This document shows, in pieces, positions 53,296-61,407 of a stretch of DNA of 64,000 nucleotides. Numbering within the stretch: position 1 is the stretch's first letter; every line of letters begins with the position of its first letter. The DNA comes from Halorhabdus sp. BNX81. GTDB taxonomy: Archaea > Halobacteriota > Halobacteria > Halobacteriales > Haloarculaceae. The position numbers and the translations under genes were made by a program. The notes under the pieces were generated by a model. That model saw only the letters and a list, made by a program, of their open reading frames with translations, did no database searches and was not told where the DNA came from. The stretch covers positions 1,798,001 to 1,862,000 of the forward strand of contig NZ_CP107254.1 of assembly GCF_029229925.1 (NCBI RefSeq). The letters are read 5' to 3'.

Positions 53296-53955
53296 GTGGT
53301 TGAAGCGTTCCTCGAACGGGTACTGATCGATCCCTTCGCCGTCATGAACACGATCGGCCTGGTCGCGTTCGCCCTCGTCGGCGCGGCAAAGGGGATCCGT
53401 GAAGAGTTCGACATCTTCGGGATCAGTGTCGTCGGATTGGTGACGGCTTTCGGTGGCGGTGCAACCCGGGACGTCCTGGTCGGGCGGACGCCGCTGGCAC
53501 TCCAGTCGATGGGCGAAGTCAGCCTCGGATTTCTCGGCGTCGGACTTGCATTGCTTCTCAGCGTCCTGCTCGAATCACCGGACGACCATCCGATCACCCT
53601 CGTGGCCGACGCGATCGGCCTCGCCGCGTTCGCGACCGCCGGCGCCATCGTCGCGACGGAGGCCGGGGTCTCGCCGTTCGGCATCGTCACTGTCGCGACG
53701 ATCAACGCCGTCGGCGGCGGAGCCTACGCCGACATTCTGCTCGATCGTTCCCCCTTCATCCTCTTCGAGGACTTCTATGCGACCGCCGCAGTTCTTGGCG
53801 GGAGTACCTACTGGCTGGTGACCGCTGCCGGCGCGGCGGGCGGCCTCACCGCCGCCGCGTGTGCGGGAATGACCGTCGGCACCCGACTGCTGGCGGTCAC
53901 CTACGGGTGGCACCTCCCGACGGCCCAGATGCTCGGGCTGGCGCAGGAAAACTGA
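53296..53955 (+). CDS. TRIC-type cation channel family membrane protein (UPF0126)
   Basis: The 219-residue membrane protein starts with GTG and has about seven helices made of two UPF0126 repeats. The glycine-rich loops are [21 protein letters not shown] in the first repeat and [21 protein letters not shown] in the second, here given as [10 protein letters not shown] and [10 protein letters not shown]. Related prokaryotic TRIC channels conduct K+ or Na+. The second repeat ends in [17 protein letters not shown]. Neighbours give no hint of a partner. Confidence 0.85.
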   Translation: MVEAFLERVLIDPFAVMNTIGLVAFALVGAAKGIREEFDIFGISVVGLVTAFGGGATRDVLVGRTPLALQSMGEVSLGFLGVGLALLLSVLLESPDDHPITLVADAIGLAAFATAGAIVATEAGVSPFGIVTVATINAVGGGAYADILLDRSPFILFEDFYATAAVLGGSTYWLVTAAGAAGGLTAAACAGMTVGTRLLAVTYGWHLPTAQMLGLAQEN

Positions 53956-54050
53956 CGGCCCCGGCCAGCACGCACGCGACTCTCGACCAGTCATGATACC
54001 GAACCCCACTTCGGAATGTTGGGACCGTAACAGTTATTATTTGCCAGTAG

Positions 54051-54065
54051 TACCACTAGGTGGTA
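54051..54065. promoter_or_regulatory. Inverted repeat over the thi4 start codon
   Basis: TACCAC-TAG-GTGGTA is a perfect 6-3-6 palindrome; its final A is the A of the thi4 ATG (54065). An AT-rich AGTTATTATTTG (54032-54043) lies upstream as a TATA-like box. ThiR, encoded 2.9 kb away, is the expected repressor; binding here would block transcription start of thi4. Confidence 0.6.
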
Positions 54066-54988
54066 TGCACGCGAACGAGTTCGATCAGTTCAGCGATGTC
54101 GGCGAAGCAACGGTCACCCGCGCGATCACCCAGGAGTGGACCGACGAGTTCATGGACTTCACGGAGAGCGACGTCATCATCATCGGCGGTGGGCCATCGG
54201 GGCTGATGGCCGCCAAAGAACTCTCCGAGCGCGGTGTCAAGGCGATGGTCGTCGAGAAGAACAACTATCTCGGCGGCGGCTTCTGGCTCGGTGGGTTCCT
54301 GATGAACAAGGTCACCGTGCGTGACCCGGCCCAGAGTGTCCTCGACGAACTGGACGTCGATTATACCCAGTCCGAGGAAGACGACGGGCTGTACGTCGCC
54401 AATGGCCCGGAAGCGACCTCGGGACTCATCAAGGCCACGTGTGACGCCGGCGCGAAGATGCAGAACATGACGGAGTTCACCGACATCGTCGTCCGCGAGG
54501 ACCACCGCGTCGGTGGCATCGTGATGAACTGGACGCCCGTTCACGCCCTGCCCCGCGAAATCACCTGCGTCGATCCGATCGCCGTCGAGTCCGACCTCGT
54601 GATCGACGCGACCGGCCACGAGGCCCTGGCGATCAAGAAACTCGACGAACGCGGCGTTCTGGACGCCGAGGGGATCGAGGAAGGCGCGACCGGCATGGAC
54701 GCGACCGACGACGAGAGCTACGGCGCGCCGGGCCACGATTCGCCGGGCCACGACTCGATGTGGGTCGCCGAGAGCGAGGACGCCGTCGTCGAACACACCG
54801 GGCTAGTCCACGACGGCCTCATCGCGACGGGCATGGCCGTCGCCACGGCCCACGGCCTCCCGCGGATGGGACCGACGTTCGGCGCGATGTTGCTGTCAGG
54901 AAAGCGTGGTGCCCAGATCGCCCTCGACGAACTCGGCGTCGACGCCGATCCGGTCGACATGACGACGCCCGCACCGGCTGACGACTGA
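54065..54988 (+). CDS. thi4: Thiazole synthase Thi4 (thiamine biosynthesis)
   Basis: The 307-residue protein starts at [21 protein letters not shown]; the 24 residues open upstream are not family-like. The dinucleotide fold [17 protein letters not shown] lies at 37-53. Cys168 in PREITCVDP corresponds to the essential active-site Cys of Haloferax volcanii Thi4, so the enzyme may donate its own sulfur in a single-turnover reaction. It would make the adenylated thiazole moiety from NAD and glycine. The C-terminus carries [23 protein letters not shown] palindrome lies over its start codon, and ThiR is encoded nearby on the other strand. Confidence 0.93.
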   Translation: MHANEFDQFSDVGEATVTRAITQEWTDEFMDFTESDVIIIGGGPSGLMAAKELSERGVKAMVVEKNNYLGGGFWLGGFLMNKVTVRDPAQSVLDELDVDYTQSEEDDGLYVANGPEATSGLIKATCDAGAKMQNMTEFTDIVVREDHRVGGIVMNWTPVHALPREITCVDPIAVESDLVIDATGHEALAIKKLDERGVLDAEGIEEGATGMDATDDESYGAPGHDSPGHDSMWVAESEDAVVEHTGLVHDGLIATGMAVATAHGLPRMGPTFGAMLLSGKRGAQIALDELGVDADPVDMTTPAPADD

Positions 54989-55005
54989 AAAGAGACTTCG
55001 TGGCC

Positions 55006-56241
55006 TCACTCCGACAACGACACCGAAACCGACTCGTTGTCGCCCGCCACGGTGACGCCCTCGACAAACGCCGACGAACCTGCGGTGACAACCACTGCTT
55101 TTGAGCCCGGGCGGGTGAGCGCGGACGTCTGTGGCGGATTGCCCGCCGCCGCGTACTGTTGGTAGCCAGCGAGGAACTGCTCCGCGTAGCTGGGCTGATC
55201 CCAGGTCGTCACCCAGACAACCCCGGACGTGGTCCCGTCCTCGAACGCGAGCAATCGGTCGTTCCCCCAGCCCCTGGCCGCCCTGTCGGCCTCGTCACCG
55301 TCGATCCGTGTCGAAAGGAGCGCCCGAATGCCGAGTTCGCCGAACTGCTCCGTCGCGACCCGGTTCCAGTCACCCGTCCCCACGAGAGTTACCTCGAGGG
55401 GCTGGGGCGGTTCGCTTCCCGGCGGCAACCCATGGAGGAGTTGTTCGGTCGTGTTCGGCGGCTCAGTGTACAGCTGTCCCAGCGAGTCCGGAGCGGTGAT
55501 CTGCCCACCGGCGTAGTCGTATCCGGCCCTGACTGCGGCCCGGGCCAGCCAGGGTGAGTCCAGCCAGCCGAACTGCCACTCGCGGACGGGAGTATCGACT
55601 GACAGCGAGTACTGCGCGGCGTAGGCGTCGGCCGCATACGCGCTGGCGCCGCGATCCAACGCGGTCGCAACCAGCCGCCTGTCGAGAGTGCCGTTGTCGT
55701 GTCTCGCGAGTGCGTCCGCCCAGCCGAGTCGATCCTGAAGAAATCGCGTGTGCAGATATGCGAGATGGTACTCCAGGCGCGACGGTTCGTACATGCCTCG
55801 CAGGAGACGGACCGTCGCGTTCTCGCTGTCGACCCGGCCGGGCGGAACGCCACCGGTGTCCACCGTCGGCCCAAGCGATCCGGTGACGGCATCCGACGTC
55901 CCGAGAGAACCCGCGTCGACGGGTCTGGACAGGCCGAACTGACGAACGACCGTCGGTTCGATGGCCCCCACGTCAAGCACGGTCCGGAGTCGCCATAGCG
56001 CGGTCCTGACCGAACGCTGGTCTCGAAGGCCGAGCGGTCCGGTTGCCGACGGATTCTCGGGCGTGAACGTCGCCACCGACTCCGTCGGGACCGACGGCGT
56101 GACAACCTGTTCGTGTACGTCGGCGTCCGGCACCGGTGCGGGCGTCAGCGTCGGGGCGTCCGTCTCGTCGCCGAGACCGCTGCAGCCGGCCGTCACAACG
56201 AGTACCAGGATGGCAAAAGTAACCAACCCTCGGGAATCCAT
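55006..56241 (-). CDS. Haloarchaeal lipoprotein of unknown function
   Basis: The 411-residue protein starts at MDSRGLVTFAILVLVVTAGCSG, a Sec-type lipoprotein signal with lipobox TAGC. The rest is outside the membrane. It has a Pro/Thr-rich spacer to about residue 60, then helices with TALWRLRTVLDVGAI and EYHLAYLHTRFLQDRLGW, and a last alpha/beta part with VVWVTTWDQPSYAEQFLAGY. I recognise no catalytic family. Several Asn-X-Ser/Thr sites suggest glycosylation. It converges with thi4 across 17 bases and lies 56 bases downstream of the methyltransferase gene on the same strand. Confidence 0.7.
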   Translation of the reverse strand: MDSRGLVTFAILVLVVTAGCSGLGDETDAPTLTPAPVPDADVHEQVVTPSVPTESVATFTPENPSATGPLGLRDQRSVRTALWRLRTVLDVGAIEPTVVRQFGLSRPVDAGSLGTSDAVTGSLGPTVDTGGVPPGRVDSENATVRLLRGMYEPSRLEYHLAYLHTRFLQDRLGWADALARHDNGTLDRRLVATALDRGASAYAADAYAAQYSLSVDTPVREWQFGWLDSPWLARAAVRAGYDYAGGQITAPDSLGQLYTEPPNTTEQLLHGLPPGSEPPQPLEVTLVGTGDWNRVATEQFGELGIRALLSTRIDGDEADRAARGWGNDRLLAFEDGTTSGVVWVTTWDQPSYAEQFLAGYQQYAAAGNPPQTSALTRPGSKAVVVTAGSSAFVEGVTVAGDNESVSVSLSE

Positions 56242-56297
56242 CTCTCGAAGGTGGGCGGGCGAATCAGATAAGCGTTCAGGTCCCGGACTGGGCGGGG

Positions 56298-56963
56298 TCA
56301 GACCCGACGCCCGGCCCAGAGGTGCACGAACCCCAGTCCGAGCGTGTTTTGGATCGTCCCGGTCGTCCGGGCGTCGATCCGATCGGCCGCCGATCGAATC
56401 CGCCCGTCCAGGGTGACCGCGGGCGATTGGACAGCCCCTCGGTTCGACGGTGCCGAAAGGCGAGTGAATGCCCGAAACGCCAGGTTCAGCGGCTTCAAAA
56501 CCCATCGGTCGGTCGATCCGGCTTCGAGCACCGCGAGCCGACCGCCCGGATCGACCAGATCAAGCCACTCGTCGATCACTGACGCCGGGTCCCCGAACAG
56601 TCCAACGACGAACGTCCCCAGGACAGCGTCGACGCCTGGGGTGATCGGGGGGCACGTCGCATCACCCAGACACAAGTGGACGTTCGACCAGCCGGCTCGA
56701 TCGACCCGTCGGCGTGCTTCCGAGAGCATGCCGGGCGTGAGATCGACACCGATCACTCGCCCCGTCGGACCGACCCGCTCGCGTAACAATGGCAGGTTTG
56801 CACCCGTTCCACACCCCATCTCGACCGCCACGTCTCCCGCCTGAAGGGCAAGTGCGTCGACGGCTCGACGTCGCCAGGAATCAACGAGTGGCACCGACGC
56901 GATCAGGTCATAGTACCGCGCCCAGCGGCCGTAAAACTGCTGTACCGCCCGGACGTCGGTCAT
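56298..56963 (-). CDS. SAM-dependent methyltransferase (class I)
   Basis: The 221-residue protein has the class I SAM fold. Motif I is VAVEMGCGTGANLPLL at about residue 45, then RVIGVDLTPGMLSEARRR (SAM ribose acid) and LCLGDAT. It resembles UbiE/phospholipid methyltransferase-like enzymes, but no substrate-specific motif is clear. It begins 3 bases after thiR ends on the same strand, so it sits in the dcd-thiR operon and is read through. No link with thiamine is known. Confidence 0.85.
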   Translation of the reverse strand: MTDVRAVQQFYGRWARYYDLIASVPLVDSWRRRAVDALALQAGDVAVEMGCGTGANLPLLRERVGPTGRVIGVDLTPGMLSEARRRVDRAGWSNVHLCLGDATCPPITPGVDAVLGTFVVGLFGDPASVIDEWLDLVDPGGRLAVLEAGSTDRWVLKPLNLAFRAFTRLSAPSNRGAVQSPAVTLDGRIRSAADRIDARTTGTIQNTLGLGFVHLWAGRRV

Positions 56964-56966
56964 GTG

Positions 56967-57866
56967 TTACACCTCGTCGACGATCTCCCGAACTGACGAG
57001 ACGACGGTGGGCGCATCGGCCCCCAGCACGTAGACGATCGGCTCGATCCCGAATCCCCCCGTCTGGTAGAGGACGTCGGCACCGGCGACATCGACGGCAT
57101 CGAACGCCGCATCGAGTTCCGCCTCGGCGTCGAACTCCACGGCAGTGTGGCCCTGGGCCTCCAGGGCGGTGACAACTGCAGGCTCGTAGGCGACGTTCAG
57201 CGTCGCGCGGGCGTCGCTTCCGTGCCGGCGTGCGGCGAGCAACACGCTTGCGACGTATTCACTCACGCCGAACTCGGGGTCACCCGGAACCGCCGCCCGT
57301 CCCTTGACGTCGAGGATCCGACCGGGGACGGCAACCACGTCGTCGATACCGCCGGCGTCGGGCAGACATTCGACGAGGTTCGACCCGACGGCTGGAATCA
57401 GTCTGGCGAACCCGCTGGCGTTTTCCAGCATCCCCAGTCCCCGCCGGACCGACGACCGGACCTGTTCGGACTGGCGGACGCGACTCTCGGGATCGTGAAT
57501 CGCAAGCGTCCCACCGTGTTCAGCCAGCGACGGGAACGCCTCCTTGTGCAGCTGTGCGAGCAAGTCGCCCTGTTCGAGCTGTCGGATGAACACCTCCGCC
57601 TCGGCCAACGCCTGGACGGGACTAACCTCGCCGGCGGCCAGTCCGTCAGCGAGGCTGTCGGTCAGTTCCTGGAGGCGATCGTCTTCGAGCAGCGACTCGT
57701 TGCGTTCGACCTCGCCGTGGGCGTACTTCGAGACCGCACTCTGGCTGATCCCCAACTGGTCGGCGACTTCGAGCTGAGTCAGCCCGCGATCCCGGAGGCG
57801 CTCGGCGAGCATCGACCGGAACGTCGGCAGGAACTCCTCGACGACCACCTCCTCGACGAATTTCAT
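56967..57866 (-). CDS. thiR: ThiR-like regulator: HTH plus ThiN domain
   Basis: The 299-residue protein has an N-terminal HTH at about residues 20-50 (LTQLEVADQLGISQSAVSKYA) and a C-terminal ThiN (thiamine phosphate synthase-type) domain from about 120 to 299. The HTH-ThiN fusion defines archaeal ThiR. In Haloferax volcanii ThiR represses thiamine genes such as thi4 and thiC, with the ThiN part sensing thiamine phosphates. Its ATG is overlapped by the stop of a 21-codon ORF (CAATGA), and thi4 lies 1.98 kb beyond its end. Whether the ThiN domain keeps enzyme activity cannot be told. Confidence 0.92.
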   Translation of the reverse strand: MKFVEEVVVEEFLPTFRSMLAERLRDRGLTQLEVADQLGISQSAVSKYAHGEVERNESLLEDDRLQELTDSLADGLAAGEVSPVQALAEAEVFIRQLEQGDLLAQLHKEAFPSLAEHGGTLAIHDPESRVRQSEQVRSSVRRGLGMLENASGFARLIPAVGSNLVECLPDAGGIDDVVAVPGRILDVKGRAAVPGDPEFGVSEYVASVLLAARRHGSDARATLNVAYEPAVVTALEAQGHTAVEFDAEAELDAAFDAVDVAGADVLYQTGGFGIEPIVYVLGADAPTVVSSVREIVDEV

Positions 57867-57928
57867 TGGTCGCCTCCGAACTCACGGTCGTTTCTCGGCG
57901 ACGTTCCGGCGTACACAATCGTCGTCAT
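57863..57928 (-). CDS. Mini-ORF 2 in the dcd-thiR junction (21 codons)
   Basis: ATG at 57928 opens 21 codons, [10 protein letters not shown] and then [11 protein letters not shown], and ends in a TGA overlapping the thiR ATG by 4 bases. A GGAGG lies 7-11 bases before the thiR ATG inside this ORF. It is 14 of 21 residues identical to mini-ORF 1, and its last 8 residues DREFGGDQ equal the dcd C-terminus. It was created by tandem duplication. It may act only as a translation-coupling leader. No expression evidence is available. Confidence 0.5.
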   Translation of the reverse strand: MTTIVYAGTSPRNDREFGGDQ

Positions 57929-58013
57929 TGATCGCCTCCGAACACACGGTCGTTTCTCGGCGACATCTCGACGGACAAGACCGTCGTCATTGGTCGCCTC
58001 CGAACTCCCTGTC
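57864..58013. repeat. 62-base tandem repeat (2.3 copies) between dcd and thiR
   Basis: Units at 57864-57925 and 57926-57987 match at 52 of 62 positions. A partial third copy (57988-58013, first 20 bases identical to unit 1) is the 3' end of dcd itself. In the minus-strand sense each unit ends with TTCGGAGGCGAYCAATGA: a Shine-Dalgarno GGAGG, then a stop/start overlap. The 62-base period is 2 short of a multiple of 3, as needed for each ATGA overlap to shift the frame back by one. Confidence 0.9.
57925..57990 (-). CDS. Mini-ORF 1 in the dcd-thiR junction (21 codons)
   Basis: ATG at 57990 overlaps the dcd stop by 4 bases. The ORF has 21 codons, [10 protein letters not shown] and then [11 protein letters not shown], and ends with the TGA overlapping the start of mini-ORF 2. 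The Shine-Dalgarno GGAGG for it lies within the dcd end. Conserved ends (MTT, SPRNDR and FGGDQ) against a variable middle suggest that start, stop and ribosome site are kept while the middle drifts. Confidence 0.5.
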   Translation of the reverse strand: MTTVLSVEMSPRNDRVFGGDQ

Positions 58014-58574
58014 CCCCTGTATCCGGGACGCCTGTGGCCCCTTCTGACCCTGATACTTCGAACCGCGCTCCTCGCCGTAGGGCCGCTCGGCGGGGCTACT
58101 CAACTCGGTAAACGTCAACTGGGAGATGCGCATACCCGGCGTGAGCGCGACCGGCGCGGTGCCGAGATTCGAGAGTTCGAGCGTGATCTGGCCCCGATAG
58201 CCGGGATCGCACAGTCCCGCTGTCGCATGCACCACGACCGCAAGACGGCCAAGCGACGAGCGCCCCTCGACGTGGGCGATGAGGTCGTCCGGGATCTCGA
58301 CGGTCTCCTTGGTCGTGCCGAGGACGAAATCGCCAGGATGGAGGATGAACTCGCCGCCCTCCTCGACGACCGTTTCTTCGACGTACTCGGCGACCTCCTG
58401 TTCGCTCGTCGGGTGGATACACGGGATGTTGGCGTGCTGGAATTCGAGGAACTCCCGACCGAGTCGGAGGTCGATACTGGCTGGCTGGATCTGGAGATCG
58501 GGCTCGTCGAGTGGCTCGACCACGAGTTCGCCCGCTTCGAGCCGGTCGAGAATGTCCGCGTCCGAGAGGATCAT
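57987..58574 (-). CDS. dcd: dCTP deaminase
   Basis: The 195-residue protein starts at [19 protein letters not shown]; 12 residues upstream are not conserved. It deaminates dCTP to dUTP (some archaeal forms also hydrolyse dUTP to dUMP). Signatures are [62 protein letters not shown] (here split as [11 protein letters not shown] and [11 protein letters not shown]), and [11 protein letters not shown]. The C-terminal part [30 protein letters not shown] belongs to the triphosphate-closing tail; its last codons are the unit copied in the tandem repeat. Confidence 0.95.
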   Translation of the reverse strand: MILSDADILDRLEAGELVVEPLDEPDLQIQPASIDLRLGREFLEFQHANIPCIHPTSEQEVAEYVEETVVEEGGEFILHPGDFVLGTTKETVEIPDDLIAHVEGRSSLGRLAVVVHATAGLCDPGYRGQITLELSNLGTAPVALTPGMRISQLTFTELSSPAERPYGEERGSKYQGQKGPQASRIQGDREFGGDQ

Positions 58575-58667
58575 ACCAGCGTCTCGGTCCCGAGGTGAAT
58601 AAAATACCACGGTCCACGTTGCGCGGTCAAAATTGAGTGAGCCCGGTAGTCAGTCCGGTTTCGGCGG

Positions 58668-60239
58668 TCAGGCCTCTTCGATTTCGGCGTTGGGCCCGTT
58701 GCGCTTGACGCTCTCGATGCCGTCGCGAGCGTTCGAGCGATCGTCGTAGCCCTGGCCGCTGTCAGCGAGGATGTTGCCGTTGCGGTGACGGAGCCGCCAG
58801 CGCCACTCCCCGCCGGAATCCTCGTAGATCTCGAAAGCAGTCGGACCGACGTCGAGGGCGTCGGCGTCGGGTGCGTACGTCTCGACGCGCTCGACAGCAG
58901 CTTCGGCTTCGTCACGGTCGGTGTAGCCCTCGCCGCTGTCGGCGACGATTTGATCGTTGCTCGCCGTCAGCCGCCAGCGATACTCCCCGGCGTTGTCCTC
59001 GTAGATCTCGAACTCGTAGCTGTCGAGATCATCCCGAATCCGATCGACGGCACGCCTGGCGTCGTGATATCGCGAGTATCCCTGCCCACCGTCGGCGAGG
59101 ATGTTGCCGTTGCGGTGGACCAGCCGCCAGCGATACTGGCCGGCATTGTCCTCGTAGATCTCGAAGGCGGTCGGATCGAACCGGAGGTACGCCGCCGGGC
59201 CGACGTACGCTCTGATCCTGTCGATCGCCCGCGTGAGGTTGCTCCGGGAATCGTAGCCCTCACTCGAATCACACAGGATGTTCCCGTTGTCGTGACGGAG
59301 CCGCCACCGATGTTCGCCGGCGTTGTCCTCGTAGACCTCGAAGGCGGCCTGGCTCTCGACTTCCTCGACCGGTTCGAAAGTCTCGTCTTCCGCGGGAAGT
59401 TCGTCCTCAGATGCTATCAACATGAGTTCCGCGCCGAGAGCGTCCCGGCGGACACCCGCGATCCCTTTCTGGGCGTTGTGTTTCCGGGTATATCCCTCGC
59501 CGCCGTTGGCGATCAGATTGCCGTTGGAATGCCGGAGACGCCAGCGCCACTCCCCGCCGGTATCCTCGTAGAGTTCGAACCTGGACTGACTCGTCCGCAA
59601 TGTCCGGAGTTGGGCCGAGAGGTCCGCTTCATCGGCGGTAGTATCAGCCAAATCCGCTCGAAGTCGGTCGATCTCGGCAGCGAGATCGTCCTCGTCGGCG
59701 TCGGCGTCTTCGAGTGCCGCCCGGAGTTCGGTGATGGATCGAGCCAAGTCAGACTCATCCGCGATCGTGTCCGCAAGTTCCCCTTGTAGGCGGTTCGCTT
59801 CGTGCTCGGAGCGAGTCGTCAACAGCGGCGCGAAGATACCGCCGACAGCCATCACCAGGAGGCCGACCGCGTAGACGGTGATGATCGGACTCGACTGGGG
59901 CCGCCAGTTGTCGGGGTACGCGATCGTGAACCACAGGACACCGGCGATACTCACGATCAACCCGACGATAATCAGAATCGACGCGTACTGATCCAGCGGC
60001 AGTCGAACGAGTGGACCGGCGACAAGCAGCGCCAGCGCGAGCGCGCCGGCGACGATCCCCCAGCCACGGAGTGCGGAGGCGGGGTCGCTGATGATCACCA
60101 TAAAGATGCCGAGTATTCCAACCAATAAGCCGAGAACGAATATCCAGTAGCCGGTCACTTCGTCGTCAGTCGCCGGCTGTCCGATCCGTTCCTCGTACCA
60201 CTCGTTGAGTCGCCGATTGTGTGACGGGTCAGTTGCCAT
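58668..60239 (-). CDS. Membrane protein with five DUF1508 repeats
   Basis: The 523-residue protein has about four N-terminal transmembrane helices (residues 28-155), a coiled-coil linker with repeated SDLARSITELRAALEDADADEDDLAAE-type sequence (split as DLARSITELRAALEDAD), and five DUF1508/YegP-like modules. Each module runs FE-YEDNAGEYRWRL, then NGNILADSGEGY, then a helix. Copies begin near residues 219, 298, 352, 404 and 467. Single-module proteins are common in haloarchaea (HVO_2922 type, dimer-forming), but five with a membrane anchor is unusual. Function unknown; the modules may bind partner proteins. Confidence 0.88.
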   Translation of the reverse strand: MATDPSHNRRLNEWYEERIGQPATDDEVTGYWIFVLGLLVGILGIFMVIISDPASALRGWGIVAGALALALLVAGPLVRLPLDQYASILIIVGLIVSIAGVLWFTIAYPDNWRPQSSPIITVYAVGLLVMAVGGIFAPLLTTRSEHEANRLQGELADTIADESDLARSITELRAALEDADADEDDLAAEIDRLRADLADTTADEADLSAQLRTLRTSQSRFELYEDTGGEWRWRLRHSNGNLIANGGEGYTRKHNAQKGIAGVRRDALGAELMLIASEDELPAEDETFEPVEEVESQAAFEVYEDNAGEHRWRLRHDNGNILCDSSEGYDSRSNLTRAIDRIRAYVGPAAYLRFDPTAFEIYEDNAGQYRWRLVHRNGNILADGGQGYSRYHDARRAVDRIRDDLDSYEFEIYEDNAGEYRWRLTASNDQIVADSGEGYTDRDEAEAAVERVETYAPDADALDVGPTAFEIYEDSGGEWRWRLRHRNGNILADSGQGYDDRSNARDGIESVKRNGPNAEIEEA

Positions 60240-60270
60240 GATATATCCGTTTGATTAAATACATGGCAGA

Positions 60271-60284
60271 TACTTATAAATTTG
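60271..60284 (-). promoter_or_regulatory. TATA-like promoter of the DUF1508 gene
   Basis: On the minus strand CAAATTTATAAGTA lies about 35-45 bases before the ATG at 60239. It is the clearest AT-rich promoter element in the window. Confidence 0.55.
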
Positions 60285-60371
60285 TACAGGTACGTCCGGG
60301 GCGCTCGGGAACACACGCAGGATAGAACAATGTCGAGCTGGTCCTCCTGAGACGACAGACGACCGACGTCG

Positions 60372-61286
60372 CTAGTCCGTCGCGTACAGATCAGTCGAGA
60401 GATACCGCTCGCCCGTGTCCGGCAACACTGTCGCGACGACGGCATCGTCGGGATAATCGGCTGCGACCTGTGTGGCTGCGTGGGCCGCTGCGCCACAGGA
60501 GATGCCGACCGCAAGTCCCTCTTCGCTGGCGATCCGACGCGCCTCGTCGATCGACTCCTCGCGCGTGACAGTCACGACGTCGTCGAGAAGATCCATCTCG
60601 AGGATCTCCGGAACGAACCCGGCACCGATCCCCTGAATACCGTGGCTGCCGGGCTCCTCGCCGGAGAGGACGGCCGAATCTTCGGGTTCGACGCCGATCA
60701 CGTCAACGTCAGCTTCGATATCGTCCCGCAGGAACTGCCCGACGCCGGTGATCGTTCCGCCGGTGCCGATGCCGGCGACGAACGCGTCGAGTTCCCCGTC
60801 GGTGGCGTCCCACAGTTCCGGGCCAGTTCCGTCACGGTGTGCGGCGGGATTTGCGGGATTCTCGAACTGCTGGGGAACGAACGCGTCGTCGTATTCGTCG
60901 GCGAGTTCGTGGGCACGGTCGATCGCCCCACCCATGCCGCCGTCGGCGTCCGTGAGTTCCAGTTCGGCACCGAGACCGGCGAGCAACTGCCGGCGCTCCT
61001 CGCTCATCGATTCGGGCATCGTGAGCACAAGATCGTACCCCTTCGCGGCACAGACGCTTGCGAGGCCGATCCCGGTGTTGCCGCTCGTCGGCTCGATCAC
61101 GACCGTCTCCTCGGTGAGCTTACCCGTCTCCTCGGCAACTTCGATCATCGACTTGCCGATCCGATCTTTGACCGAATAGGGATTGAGCGATTCGACCTTG
61201 CCCAGGACCGTCGTCCCGGTTCCATCGTCGAGTCTGAGCAGCGGTGTGTCGCCGATAAACTCCGTGACGTCGTCTGCAACGTGCAT
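60372..61286 (-). CDS. cysK: Cysteine synthase A (O-acetylserine sulfhydrylase)
   Basis: The 304-residue PLP enzyme has PYSVKDRIGKSMIE with the PLP lysine, PTSGNTGIGLASVCAAKGY (substrate-phosphate loop), GIGTGGTITGVGQFL and GISCGAAAHAA near the C-terminus. It makes cysteine from O-acetylserine and sulfide; archaeal members may also accept O-phosphoserine. A TATA-like TTATTTATTAG lies about 25-30 bases before the ATG on the minus strand, so the transcript is probably leaderless. No cysE is adjacent. Confidence 0.92.
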   Translation of the reverse strand: MHVADDVTEFIGDTPLLRLDDGTGTTVLGKVESLNPYSVKDRIGKSMIEVAEETGKLTEETVVIEPTSGNTGIGLASVCAAKGYDLVLTMPESMSEERRQLLAGLGAELELTDADGGMGGAIDRAHELADEYDDAFVPQQFENPANPAAHRDGTGPELWDATDGELDAFVAGIGTGGTITGVGQFLRDDIEADVDVIGVEPEDSAVLSGEEPGSHGIQGIGAGFVPEILEMDLLDDVVTVTREESIDEARRIASEEGLAVGISCGAAAHAATQVAADYPDDAVVATVLPDTGERYLSTDLYATD

Positions 61287-61407
61287 CGTAGCTGTCGATC
61301 TATCACCCTAATAAATAAGGCCAGCCAAAACTCTCAGCTTTCGAGAATCCGCATACCCGAATGGGAAATCGCGAAATCCATACCGTCGCCGGACGGACCC
61401 AGACAGA

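Noticed and set aside
54000-54065. TPP riboswitch before thi4
   Set aside because: The upstream region is too short and lacks the conserved CUGAGA-type core; a protein repressor site fits better.
57864-58013. CRISPR array
   Set aside because: The repeats are contiguous 62-base units without unique spacers, and no cas genes are present. They are explained as a tandem duplication of a gene junction.
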